The notes beneath the pieces were generated by a model. The model was not told where the DNA came from and did not search any database. It saw nothing but the letters and a program-made list of their open reading frames with translations. A stretch of DNA of 64,000 nucleotides from UBA7672 sp041398245 (GTDB lineage Bacteria; Pseudomonadota; Alphaproteobacteria; Caulobacterales; Hyphomonadaceae). The position numbers were made by a program, and so were the translations under genes. The stretch covers positions 1 to 64,000 of the forward strand of contig JAWKVC010000016.1 of assembly GCA_041398245.1 (NCBI GenBank), read 5' to 3'. Shown here piece by piece: positions 25,480 through 34,661 of the stretch. Position 1 is the first letter of the stretch. Every line of letters begins with the position of its first letter.

Positions 25480-27271
25480 CTATTCGGCCAGCGCGACGTC
25501 CGCGACCTCGATCTGGACCTTGCCGGGCCCGCGCCAGGTATCGGGCCGCAGCCGCCCGGCGACATGCAGCGGGGCGCCTCCGAGAATCGCTTCGCCCTCG
25601 GGGCTGTCGGCCACCCGCCAGGCGATGGCGCGCACGCGGGCCCCGTCCTCCCCGACCATGTCGAACGCCATGTGGTTCTGGCCGACCCGCCGGCATCCGC
25701 CGCCCTGGCGCGTGGGCACGGCGGATATGACGGCTCCGGGCTGTTTCGAGCCCTGCGGGACCGATCCGCTCGACCACATCGAGCAATCCACCCGTCGCGG
25801 CGCCGGGCGCGAGCGTCGCGTCGATTTCCAGCACTCGCGCTTCAGCCAGTTCGGCCTTCGCGCCGTGTGTTCGGCTTTCGAGATAGTCGCGCAGGTCTGT
25901 CAGCCGCGCCGGATCCATCCCGAGCCCCGCCGCCATCGCGTGACCGCCGCCGGAGATCAGGATGTCTTCCTTGACGGCGGCGCTGACAAGTTCGCCAAGA
26001 TTGACGCCGGGCACCGAACGTCCCGACCCGCGCGCGATCGGGCCGAGCCCCTCGCCCCATCCCACCACGATTGCCGGGCGGTGATACTTCTCCTTCAGGC
26101 GGCCGGCGACGATGCCGATCACGCCGGGATGCCATCCCTCGCCGCCGACCACGATGATGCCTGCATCCGGCTCCTCGGCGAGACGGCGATCCGCTTGCTC
26201 GATGGCTTCCTTCTGGATGCCGGCCTCGACGTCCTTGCGCTCGGCGTTCTGGACATTGAGCTTCTCCGCGAGTTGGATCGCCTCGGAGCGATCGTCGGTC
26301 GCCAGCAGCCGCGCCGCCGTCCACGGATCGCCGATGCGTCCGCCGGCGTTGAGCCGCGGGCCCAGCACGAAGGTCGCATGATAGACGGAGCTTGGCGCCT
26401 CGATGCCGGCGACCTCCGCCAGCGCCTTCAGGCCGGCATTCTCCAGCCGCTCGAGAACCTTGAGCCCACGCGTGACGATGGCGCGGTTGACGCCTCTCAG
26501 CGGAGCCATGTCACACAGCGTTCCCAGCGCCGCGAGATCGAGCCATTTCATCGGATCGGGAAGACCGCCCGGCGGCGCAACGCCGCGCTGGCGCGCGAGC
26601 CGGTTGAGCGCGGCGATCAGCACGAACACAACGCCCGCAGCCGCAAGGAAGCCGTGGCCTGAGCGGCAGTCGGAACGGTTGGGATTGACCAGCGCCAGCG
26701 TCGGCGGCGTGTGATCGTCATGCATGAGATGGTGGTCCATCACCACGACATCGAGGCCGATCTCGTTGGCGGTCTTCAGGGCCGCGATCGCCGCAGCGCC
26801 GCAATCAACGGTGACAACCAGTTCGGCGCCAGCTTCCTTGAGTGCACGGAAGGCGCCGGGAGTCGGGCCGAAGCCTTCGGTGAGACGGTCCGGTACGTAG
26901 AGGATCAGCTCGCGACCCCAGGCGCGGAAATAGCGCGAGAGAATTGCCGACGACGTGCCGCCATCGACGTCGTAGTCGGCGAACACCGCCGTCGGCTTGC
27001 CCGACACGATGGCATCGAGGATGACCTCGGCCGCCTTGTCCATGTCCGCAAAGCTCGAGGGATCGGGAAAGAGATCCTTGAACGTGGGATTGAGGAAGAC
27101 CTGCGCTTCCTCAAGCGTGACGCCGCGGGCGGCCAGCAACCGGCCCACCAGGTCAGGCGCCTGAAGCCGCCGCGCGTGCTCCACGGCAAGCTGCTCGTCC
27201 ATGGCGCGCTGGCGCCAGCTGCGCCCCGAAAGGGACTGCGTGACTCCGAGGAAGGCGGCGGGAGCGGTCAT
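25480..27271 (-). CDS. recJ: Single-stranded-DNA exonuclease RecJ (frameshifted near C terminus)
   Basis: A 5'-3' single-strand DNA exonuclease used in recombination and mismatch repair. The DHH-family motifs are present: FADYDVDGGTSSAIL, VTVDCGAAA, VVMDHHLMHD and LGTLCDMAPL, then the DHHA1 motif SGGGHAMAAGLG. Between about 25732 and 25765 the frame changes. Before it reads LLDVVERIGP; after it, the other frame reads VISAV, RRVGQNHMAFDMVGEDGARV and ends VQIEVADVALAE at 25480. The expected length after repair is about 596 residues, normal for RecJ. It starts 9 bases after phaC. Confidence 0.93.
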
Positions 27272-27280
27272 CAGCCGCCC

Positions 27281-29089
27281 TCAGCCGTCGCGCCGCGCAC
27301 GGATCGAGGCGAGCGTTTCGAGCACATAGCTTCCCGGCGCCGGCTTGGCGCCGATGGCTGGCGCAGGCGGGGGTACGTCCTCGCCCGATTTCGCGGCGAG
27401 CCAGTCCGACCACACAGGCCACCAGGACCCCGGATGCTCCTTCGCGTAGGCGAACCAGCCATCATGGCTGGGCGGCAGGAGGTCGCTCATCCAGTAGCGG
27501 TATTTTTCGGCGGCGGGCGGGTTCACCACGCCGGCGATGTGACCAGAATCCGCAAGCAGGAACGTCACGTCGCCGCCGAAGAGGTTCACCCCTTTGTACA
27601 CTGACGGGAACGGCGAGATGTGATCCTTGCGCGCAGCGTGGATGAAGGTCGGCGTCCTGATCGCACGCAGGTCGACGGGCTTGCCCTCGACCATGAAGCC
27701 GCCCTTGGCCAGCGCGTTTTCCAGATAGAGACGGCGCAGGCTGGCCACGTGCAGCGGGCCGGGAAGATTGGTCTGATCCGAGTTCCAGTAGAGAAGATCG
27801 AAGGGCCGGGCTTCATTGCCCAGCAGATAGCGTTCTTCGACATAGCGCCAGATCCGGTCTTCCGGGCGCAACAGATTGAACGCATCACGCATCGCTTCGC
27901 CGGGCATCACGCCGCCGGATTCCGCGATGAGCGCTTCGATGCCGCCGATCGAATTGTCGTCGATGAAGAGACCGAGATCGCCAGGCTCCGAGAAGTCTGT
28001 CTGCGCGGCCAGCAGGGTCAGCGAGGCAAGCCGGTTGTCGCCTTCATCCGCCATGCGCGCGGCGAGGATCGAGGCCAGCGCGCCGCCCACGCAATAGCCG
28101 GCGACATTGACCGGCGCATCGTGCTCGGCATGGATCCAGTCGAGCGAGGCGCGCGCGCCAAGCCGGAGATAGTCGTCCCAGCCGAAGTCCCTGATCTCCG
28201 GATCGGCCGAGCGCCACGAGACCATGTAGACGGTGAAACCCTGATCGCGCAGCCAGGCGACCAGCGAGTTCGCCGGCGTGAGATCGAGCACGTAGTACTT
28301 GTTGATCCACGGCGGGAAGATCAGGACCGGGCTCTGCTTTACCGTCTCGGTCGTCGGGAAGTAGCGGATCAGTTCGATCAGCGGGTTCCTGAGGACCACT
28401 TCACCTGGGGTCACTGCAAGATTGCGACCCGGCTCGAATGCATCCGGATCGGACTGCGTGACCGCAACGCGGCCATTGCCCTTGTCGAAGTCTTCCTGCA
28501 GCTGCGCGAAACCGCGCTGGACAGAGCTTCCGTCGGTATCGAACAGGGCTTTCAGCGCACGCGGGTTGCCCATCAGCATGTTGGAGGGCGCCATGGCGGC
28601 CGTGGCCTGCCGGATGAAGAAGGCAGCGCGGCGGCGCTCGGTATCGCTGAGGCCCGGCGCATTCCAGGCGAGGTTCTCCGCCCAGCTGGACTGGGCCAGA
28701 TACATCCGGCGCATGAAGTCGAAGAATGGGTTCTCGCGCCAGGCCGTGTCAGAAAAACGCGGATCAGCGTCGCCCGCTTCCGACGGCGCGCCGGCCGACA
28801 GCTCTTGCAGCGCCAACGTATTGCGGCCGAAGAGGTCGAGCTGCGCTTCGTTGAAGGCCTCGGGCTGGCGCGCATAGGCTTCAGTCAGGGAACGGAAGGC
28901 CGAGGCGGCCGCTTCGAGTTCCAGCTTGCGCGGCGCGGCGCTACCCGCCAGCCGGGTTATGTCCGAAAGTTCACGACTGAGGTCAGCGATCTTCTGGCCG
29001 AGCCGCTGGAAGCTGACGTCGGACAGATCAGCGCCGCCGGACCCGTCGCCGGGCGGCTTGCCGGGAGGATTGTCCCCGCTCTGGCTCAT
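27281..29089 (-). CDS. phaC: Class I poly(3-hydroxyalkanoate) synthase
   Basis: Polymerises 3-hydroxyacyl-CoA into storage polyester. The 602-residue form starts MSQSGDNPPGK at 29089. The lipase-like box GYCVGG carries the nucleophile Cys333. ENPFFDFMRRMYL, FPPWINKYYVLDLTPANSLV, FTVYMVSWR, NLPGPLHVASLRRLYLEN and the catalytic His region DSGHIAGVVNPP are class I features. No phasin or phaE gene is adjacent. It is the first gene of a phaC-recJ unit and diverges from the lipoprotein gene at 29241. Confidence 0.95.
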   Translation of the reverse strand: MSQSGDNPPGKPPGDGSGGADLSDVSFQRLGQKIADLSRELSDITRLAGSAAPRKLELEAAASAFRSLTEAYARQPEAFNEAQLDLFGRNTLALQELSAGAPSEAGDADPRFSDTAWRENPFFDFMRRMYLAQSSWAENLAWNAPGLSDTERRRAAFFIRQATAAMAPSNMLMGNPRALKALFDTDGSSVQRGFAQLQEDFDKGNGRVAVTQSDPDAFEPGRNLAVTPGEVVLRNPLIELIRYFPTTETVKQSPVLIFPPWINKYYVLDLTPANSLVAWLRDQGFTVYMVSWRSADPEIRDFGWDDYLRLGARASLDWIHAEHDAPVNVAGYCVGGALASILAARMADEGDNRLASLTLLAAQTDFSEPGDLGLFIDDNSIGGIEALIAESGGVMPGEAMRDAFNLLRPEDRIWRYVEERYLLGNEARPFDLLYWNSDQTNLPGPLHVASLRRLYLENALAKGGFMVEGKPVDLRAIRTPTFIHAARKDHISPFPSVYKGVNLFGGDVTFLLADSGHIAGVVNPPAAEKYRYWMSDLLPPSHDGWFAYAKEHPGSWWPVWSDWLAAKSGEDVPPPAPAIGAKPAPGSYVLETLASIRARRDG

Positions 29090-29240
29090 GACCTCGCTGG
29101 CCTTTGCATTCTGGCCCCTGACGGACGTTTCGCCGGGCGGACATGATTCTTCCGCTCGCCAAATCTGCCGACTGTCAGTAGGTAGGATCGCAGGCAAGCG
29201 CAATCACGGGGAACAATCCCCGGCTGGCTGGAAATTCGGC

Positions 29241-29615
29241 ATGTTTCGCGGACTCGCGATCTCTGTGGCTCTTTGCAGCCCCGTCCTTGCCGGCGGGTGC
29301 GCAGATCTCATGCAGCAGTCGTACATCAGCCAGATCGCCCCCGAATGGTTCGAGGCCAAGGCCGTCGAGGTGAAGGGCGAGGGATATCCGGAACTTGCGG
29401 ACATTCCCGAGACCCGTCCCGTTGATGGCACGCGGGTACAATGGGACCGGCGCGCGACTGCTCTGAAGGACGAGGCCGCCCAGCTCGAAGCCAAGCTCGC
29501 CGCCGAAGGCATGATCCCTTCGGACGAAACGCTCCGAGCTACCGCGGCGCAATGGCGCGCCACGCTGGAAGACGGCGCCGCAGCTGCGGGCCATCCGGCT
29601 GCTCCGCAACCCTGA
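29241..29615 (+). CDS. Small lipoprotein of unknown function
   Basis: A 124-residue protein with a lipoprotein signal (ISVALCSPVLAGGCADL), hence probably lipidated on Cys20. The mature part is polar and helical with a motif PELADIPETRPVDGTR and a coiled-coil-like stretch EAAQLEAKLAAEG. No characterised family is recognised. It is divergent from phaC and lies ahead of the aminotransferase-hom operon on the same strand, separated by about 120 bases containing a hairpin. Confidence 0.75.
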   Translation: MFRGLAISVALCSPVLAGGCADLMQQSYISQIAPEWFEAKAVEVKGEGYPELADIPETRPVDGTRVQWDRRATALKDEAAQLEAKLAAEGMIPSDETLRATAAQWRATLEDGAAAAGHPAAPQP

Positions 29616-29691
29616 TCCAAGGGTCCGGCGGCCATTCCGGCAAAACTTACCCCATAGCCGAGCGTTTGATACCGCTTTACAGAAACATTTA

Positions 29692-29716
29692 CCCGGCGCA
29701 GCTCACACGCGCCGGG
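29692..29716 (+). promoter_or_regulatory. GC-rich hairpin before the aminotransferase-hom operon
   Basis: CCCGGCGC and GCGCCGGG form a perfect 8-base stem around a 9-base loop, ending about 20 bases before the ATG at 29738. No T-run follows, so it is not a simple terminator. It could affect leader RNA folding or ribosome access. I see no known riboswitch consensus around it. Confidence 0.4.
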
Positions 29717-29737
29717 GTCCGAAACAGGTGAACCGAC

Positions 29738-30988
29738 ATGATGTTGGATTTCCACAAGATCAGACGTCTGCCGCCCTACGTGTTCGAGCAGGTGAACGTC
29801 ACCAAGGCCGCCTTGCGCACGCAGGGCGCCGACGTGATCGACCTCGGCATGGGCAATCCAGACCTGCCGACCCCGCCCCATATCGTCGAGAAACTGTGCG
29901 AGACGGCCCGCAAGCCAGACGTGCATGGCTATTCTTCCAGCCGCGGGATCCCCGGCCTGCGCCGCGCGCTGTCCGGCTATTATGACCGCCGTTTCGGCGT
30001 GAAGCTCGACCCGAACAAGGAAGTCGTCGTCACGCTGGGCTCGAAGGAAGGCTTCGCCAACCTCGCCCAGGCGATCGCCGCGCCGGGCGACACCATCATC
30101 GTGCCAAACCCGTCCTATCCGCTGCACTCGTTCGGCTTCATCATGGCCGGCGCGAGCATCCGTTCGGTCGAAGCGCATTCGCCCGAGCAGTATCTCTCCA
30201 ATCTTGGCCGCGCCGTGCGCCATTCGATCCCGGCGCCGACGGCGATGGTGGTGTGCTATCCAGCCAACCCGACTGCGCAGGTGGTTGAGCTCGACTTCTA
30301 CAAGGAAGTCGTCGCCTTCGCGAAGAAGCATGAGATCTGGGTTCTGTCCGATCTCGCCTACACCGAAATCTACTATGGCGATCCGCCGCCCTCGATCCTT
30401 CAGGTCGATGGCGCGAAGGACATCGCCGTCGAAGTCACATCCATGTCGAAAACCTATGCGATGGCCGGCTGGCGCGTTGGCTTCGCTGCAGGCAACGAAC
30501 GGCTGATCAACGCGCTGGCGCGCGTGAAGTCGTATCTCGACTACGGCGCGTTCACGCCGGTTCAGGTTGCTGCGGCGGCGGCCCTCAACGGCCCGCAGGA
30601 TTGTGTGGACGAGATGCGCGAGATCTATCGCACCCGCCGCAACGCAATGGTCGAAAGTTTCGGCCGCGCCGGATGGGATATCCCCGCGCCCAAGGCGTCG
30701 ATGTTCGCCTGGGCGCCGATCCCCGAACCGTTCCGCGAAATGGGATCGCTGGAATTCTCCCTGCGGCTGATCAAGGAAGCGCACGTGGCCGTCGCGCCGG
30801 GCGCGGGCTTTGGCGAGCACGGCGACAACTATGTGCGGCTGGCGCTTGTCGAGAACGAGCAGCGCATCCGTCAGGCGGCGCGCAATGTGCGCAAGTTCCT
30901 CGAGGCCAACGGCGTCAAGGTAAAGCCGGAGAAGGAACCGAAGGCGAAGGCCGAAGCGCCCGCGCCGGCAAGGAAGGCAGCGGGATGA
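29738..30988 (+). CDS. PLP-dependent class I aminotransferase (AlaC/alanine-aspartate type)
   Basis: A 416-residue fold type I aminotransferase. Key features are DLGMGNPDLPTPPHI, GYSSSRGIPGLRRA, PNPSYPLHSFG, NPTAQVVEL, the PLP lysine in SMSKTYAMAGWRVGF, and the substrate arginine region NYVRLALVENEQRIRQA. A Lys/Ala/Pro-rich tail follows. It closely resembles the enzymes next to homoserine dehydrogenase in Alphaproteobacteria that are annotated AlaC or LL-diaminopimelate aminotransferase-like. The stop overlaps the hom ATG (ATGA). The amino donor and acceptor cannot be fixed from sequence. Confidence 0.88.
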   Translation: MMLDFHKIRRLPPYVFEQVNVTKAALRTQGADVIDLGMGNPDLPTPPHIVEKLCETARKPDVHGYSSSRGIPGLRRALSGYYDRRFGVKLDPNKEVVVTLGSKEGFANLAQAIAAPGDTIIVPNPSYPLHSFGFIMAGASIRSVEAHSPEQYLSNLGRAVRHSIPAPTAMVVCYPANPTAQVVELDFYKEVVAFAKKHEIWVLSDLAYTEIYYGDPPPSILQVDGAKDIAVEVTSMSKTYAMAGWRVGFAAGNERLINALARVKSYLDYGAFTPVQVAAAAALNGPQDCVDEMREIYRTRRNAMVESFGRAGWDIPAPKASMFAWAPIPEPFREMGSLEFSLRLIKEAHVAVAPGAGFGEHGDNYVRLALVENEQRIRQAARNVRKFLEANGVKVKPEKEPKAKAEAPAPARKAAG

Positions 30989-32283
30989 CGTCTTCGGGCA
31001 AGACGCTGAGGCTCGGCGTGGCCGGCCTCGGCACGGTGGGCGGGGGCCTGCTGAAACTGATCGAGCGGCAGGCGGAACTCCGCCTTCCCGGCAAGCTGGA
31101 GGTTGTCGCCGTTTCGGCGCGCAACAAGAGCCGCAATCGCGGCGTCGACATCTCCAAATTCCGCTGGGTTGACGATCCGGTCGAACTGGCTGTGGCCGAC
31201 GACATCGACGTGGTGGTCGAACTGGTGGGCGGATCCGACGGCCCGGCCAAGCGCACGGTCGAAGCCGCGCTGCGCTCGGGCAAGTCCGTTGTCAGCGCCA
31301 ACAAGGCGCTGATCGCCGAACACGGAATCGAGATCGCCTCGCTTGCCGAGAAACACAACGCCCACCTTCTGTTCGAGGCGGCGGTCGCAGGCGCGATCCC
31401 GATCGTTCGCGCCGTCAAGAATTCGCTGTCGGGCGTGATCGTCAGCCGGGTATCCGGCATCCTCAACGGCACGTGCAACTACATCCTCAGCGAGATGCTG
31501 CGAACGGGCGCGGCCTATGAAGCCGTGCTCGCGGAAGCCCAGAGGCTGGGCTACGCCGAAAGCGATCCGTTCCTCGATGTCTCGGGGGGCGACGCCGCGC
31601 ACAAGGTTCTGATCCTCGCCTCCATCGCCTTCGGCGCAGTGCCGGATTTCGCGCAGGTGCAGGTGGAAGGCATCGACAGGATCGAGGCGATGGATATCGC
31701 ACTCGCCAACCGGTTCGACTATCGCATCAAGCTTGTGGCTGAAGCCTTCCGTACCAACGGAAATGCGCGCTGCCGTGTTGCGCCCGTTCTGGTTTCCGCG
31801 AACCATCCGCTCGCCCAGGTGAACGGCCCGCTGAATGCGGTTGTCGTGGAGGGCGAACCCGTCGGCCGCCTCACCTTCACTGGCCCCGGCGCCGGCGCAG
31901 GCCCGACAGCCGCCGCCGTGATGGGTGATCTTGCGCGTCTCTTCGAAGGTCCGCCGACACCGCCGCTCGGCAAGGCGACGCGCGACCTCACAGCCCAGAT
32001 CGCGACGATCGACAGCGCGGCCGACCAAGGCTCCTTCTTCATCGGCGCGCGGCTGGCCGACAAGCCGGGCACGTTCGCGGCGTTGACCGAACAGCTGGGC
32101 GATGCGGGCGTCTCGATCGACAAGCTGATCCAAGAATCCGCTGGCGACACCGGCGCGGCCCCTATCGCGATCATGACGCATCCATGCCCACGTTCGACCG
32201 TGGAGGTCGCGCTCAAGCGGGCCGCCGAACTGAAGCTGACGGCCGATACGCCGCGCCTGCTTCGCATCGAGACGCGGGCGTGA
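30985..32283 (+). CDS. hom: Homoserine dehydrogenase
   Basis: Reduces aspartate semialdehyde to homoserine with NAD(P)H, feeding threonine and methionine synthesis. The 432-residue protein has the Rossmann motif GVAGLGTVGGGLL, VVELVGG, SANKALIAEHG, the catalytic region EAAVAGAIPIV and VSGILNGTCNYIL, then GYAESDPFLDVSGGDAAHK. An ACT domain occupies the last 80 residues (LADKPGTFAALTEQLGDAGVSI), which usually confers threonine feedback inhibition. It overlaps its neighbours at both ends, so the three genes form a coupled operon. Confidence 0.96.
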   Translation: MTSSGKTLRLGVAGLGTVGGGLLKLIERQAELRLPGKLEVVAVSARNKSRNRGVDISKFRWVDDPVELAVADDIDVVVELVGGSDGPAKRTVEAALRSGKSVVSANKALIAEHGIEIASLAEKHNAHLLFEAAVAGAIPIVRAVKNSLSGVIVSRVSGILNGTCNYILSEMLRTGAAYEAVLAEAQRLGYAESDPFLDVSGGDAAHKVLILASIAFGAVPDFAQVQVEGIDRIEAMDIALANRFDYRIKLVAEAFRTNGNARCRVAPVLVSANHPLAQVNGPLNAVVVEGEPVGRLTFTGPGAGAGPTAAAVMGDLARLFEGPPTPPLGKATRDLTAQIATIDSAADQGSFFIGARLADKPGTFAALTEQLGDAGVSIDKLIQESAGDTGAAPIAIMTHPCPRSTVEVALKRAAELKLTADTPRLLRIETRA

Positions 32284-32963
32284 TGCGCCTGCAGGCCGCG
32301 CTGGCCATGCTGGCGCTGGCCGCATGCACGCATGTGAGCCCAAGCGACCCGCTTGATCGCTCCGGCTTCGTCGATGCGGCGCAGGCCGTGTCCGGGCTTG
32401 CCGTGGAGATGAAGTATTTCAGCGACGACAATTTCGTCGGCCGGCCAATTGCCGGATACGAGGCGCCCATCTGTCTGCTGACGACAGAAGCAGCGGCTGC
32501 GCTATCACAAGCACAGGCGAGCGCTGGTGCGTTCGGCTTAGGCCTCAAGGTCTTCGATTGCTACCGGCCACGACGGGCTGTGGCCGATTTTGTGATGTGG
32601 GCCAAAAACCTCTCGGACCAGACGCGCAAGACAGTCCAGTATCCGAATGTCGACAAGTCGCGGCTGTTCGAACTGGGTTACATCGCCGAACGTTCGGGCC
32701 ACTCGCGTGGCTCGACGCTGGATCTCACACTTATCGATCTCGCGACGGGCGCCGAACTCAACATGGGCTCGGGCTATGACCTGTTCGACACGCTGTCCTG
32801 GCCAAGCGACCCGCGCCCCGGCCCGCAGGCGCGCGCAAACCGGATGCTGCTGCAAACGCTGATGACTGGCGCAGGCTTCCGGCCGCTCAAGGAAGAGTGG
32901 TGGCACTTCACGCTGAACGGAGAGCCTTATCCCGAAACCTATTTCGATTTCGCGGTGAAGTAG
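32283..32963 (+). CDS. VanX-type D-Ala-D-Ala dipeptidase, lipoprotein
   Basis: A zinc dipeptidase of the VanX/DdpX (M15D) family, predicted to cut D-Ala-D-Ala in the periplasm. The 226-residue chain starts with a lipoprotein signal (LAMLALAACTH). The metal and catalytic residues are all visible: His140 and Asp147 in SGHSRGSTLDLTL, and Glu205 with His208 in EEWWHFTL. VFDCYRPRRAV carries the conserved arginine. Its ATG shares the final base of the hom stop (TGATG), so translation is coupled. It probably recycles peptidoglycan peptides rather than giving glycopeptide resistance, since no other van genes are present. Confidence 0.9.
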   Translation: MRLQAALAMLALAACTHVSPSDPLDRSGFVDAAQAVSGLAVEMKYFSDDNFVGRPIAGYEAPICLLTTEAAAALSQAQASAGAFGLGLKVFDCYRPRRAVADFVMWAKNLSDQTRKTVQYPNVDKSRLFELGYIAERSGHSRGSTLDLTLIDLATGAELNMGSGYDLFDTLSWPSDPRPGPQARANRMLLQTLMTGAGFRPLKEEWWHFTLNGEPYPETYFDFAVK

Positions 32964-32964
32964 A

Positions 32965-34632
32965 CTACTCGTCCGACCCTCCCGGCGGCGGAGGCGGCGA
33001 ATAGCGGGGCTTGAGCGCCTCGATGCGCGCTTCCAGCGCGGCGCGTTCAGCTTCAGGCTTGGCATTCCACCACGGCGCTACATCGTTGTTCGGCGCCGGG
33101 AGCACCCAGCCTTCATAGGCTTCGAGCTGCTTTTGCGGAAAGCCGCTGTCGACCCCGCGCAGATGCTTGTCGAAGAAGCCGAGCACGAAATCGTTCTGCG
33201 CGCCGACGATGATGTCCGACGGCCCATCCCCAAGCAGCGGAGCGCGCAACAGCGGGTCCATGAACAGCGTGAAATCCGACAGGCCCAGATGCCGGGCTCC
33301 CTTCAGGCTCACGCGATAGACATCGTCGCGCTGCCCGGCTTCGCCAATACGTTCGTAGGAGAACTCGTTGAATCCCCGCGCGCCGGTCTCCGGCGGCTCG
33401 CGTTCCATCGATTGATAGAGATAGTTCAAGTCCGAATGGAACATCAGGAATGGCGCGGGCACGTCGAGATTGAAAGACGTGAACGGGAAGTTGCCGCCAT
33501 CAAGGTTGACGCCCGCCGCGCAGCGCGGATCGATCATGCAGATCTCGCCCGAAATGGCGCCGCCGAACGACATGCCCATCTCGCCCACGCGTTTCAGATT
33601 GCTGGCGGCCGCGATATCCGCGACATTTTCCGGCGGCGCATCCATCAGCGTATCGTGCAGGAAAAGCCGGTCCGCCACCCAGACCGGCGTGCTCTGCGCC
33701 GTGATGCGATCCTTCACGCGCACGGCATATTCCTGATAGACGAGAGCGCCTTCGAGCCGCTTGTCGAGCGTGTCGCCGGCGAGCGCGTCGGCCTGCGATG
33801 GGCGCGCGTCCTCGGTCGCTATGTCCAGCATGTCGGGATCCATCGGCGCCACATCGCCATTGGGGAAGGCCGTGTCGGAGGAGTCATAGGTGTGCTGCAC
33901 CGAGAAAACGACATAGCCGTGGCTCGCCAGTTCCTCCATCAGCGCTGTGTTCTGCTGAAGGAAGGATGTGTAGCCGTGGCTGTAGAAGACCACAGGCAGG
34001 TTCGTCGCGCCGTCCAGCAGCGGCGCGTAGGGATAGGAGTTTGTTCGCACGTTGCGGACGTAGGTGAAGAACTCCGGGAAACCGACCATGCCGCCAAGCG
34101 AGCGCGCCGTGCTGTTCGCTTCGGCCTCGGTGAAATAAAGCGCCGGCTCGCGCCCCGAAACATCCTGCGCAGGATACCAGACACGCACCAGCAAACGCCG
34201 CGGCTCGTCCGGCTTTGCGGCGAACACGCCGGGGCGCGAAGCGTCCGCCAATTCGAACGTGCGCACGCCGACCGCGTACTGACCTGACGGCTTGGGCAAG
34301 GGATTGACCGGAAACAGCATGATCGCGGCGGCGGCCATGGCCGCGCTGAAGGCGACGCCAATGCCGGTCAGCCAGGGAACGCCGCCCGTGCGGTCGGTAC
34401 GTGTGATGCGGTTCTTGATGACAACGCCACCCAGCGCAATGAGCCACGCCGCGGCAACGATGCCCCCGGCGAGATCCTGCCAGCGGAAATTGAGATAGCC
34501 GACGACGGCAATCACAACAGCGACGACGGCTGCGACGATCAGCACGATGCGGCGCGCTGGCGTCCGCCTGATCCACCAGGCCAGCACAAAGACGGCGAGA
34601 GCTGCGATAAGCAGAATGTCAGTGAGTGTCAT
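32965..34632 (-). CDS. Membrane alpha/beta hydrolase, PAF-acetylhydrolase-like
   Basis: A 555-residue protein with about four N-terminal membrane helices (residues about 5-115, for example LLIAALAVFVLAWWI and IVLIVAAVVAVVIAVVGYL) and a large alpha/beta hydrolase domain. The nucleophile elbow is GMSFGG; NLPVVFYSHGYTSFLQQ carries the oxyanion region. The RLLVRVWYPAQD opening and the placement of SHG and GHSFGG-like motifs match platelet-activating-factor acetylhydrolase and related lipases. The C terminus is Pro-rich. It lies 29 bases after the class III aminotransferase gene. Substrate unknown. Confidence 0.8.
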   Translation of the reverse strand: MTLTDILLIAALAVFVLAWWIRRTPARRIVLIVAAVVAVVIAVVGYLNFRWQDLAGGIVAAAWLIALGGVVIKNRITRTDRTGGVPWLTGIGVAFSAAMAAAAIMLFPVNPLPKPSGQYAVGVRTFELADASRPGVFAAKPDEPRRLLVRVWYPAQDVSGREPALYFTEAEANSTARSLGGMVGFPEFFTYVRNVRTNSYPYAPLLDGATNLPVVFYSHGYTSFLQQNTALMEELASHGYVVFSVQHTYDSSDTAFPNGDVAPMDPDMLDIATEDARPSQADALAGDTLDKRLEGALVYQEYAVRVKDRITAQSTPVWVADRLFLHDTLMDAPPENVADIAAASNLKRVGEMGMSFGGAISGEICMIDPRCAAGVNLDGGNFPFTSFNLDVPAPFLMFHSDLNYLYQSMEREPPETGARGFNEFSYERIGEAGQRDDVYRVSLKGARHLGLSDFTLFMDPLLRAPLLGDGPSDIIVGAQNDFVLGFFDKHLRGVDSGFPQKQLEAYEGWVLPAPNNDVAPWWNAKPEAERAALEARIEALKPRYSPPPPPGGSDE

Positions 34633-34661
34633 GTTTCCGCCCCCTGACCTTGGTCGTCGCT

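Noticed and set aside
27620..29146. 508-residue open frame antisense to phaC
   Set aside because: Mirror frame of a conserved PHA synthase gene; no independent evidence.
32283..32963. Vancomycin resistance gene
   Set aside because: Only a VanX-type dipeptidase is present; no vanH, vanA or vanRS genes, and it is in a biosynthetic operon.
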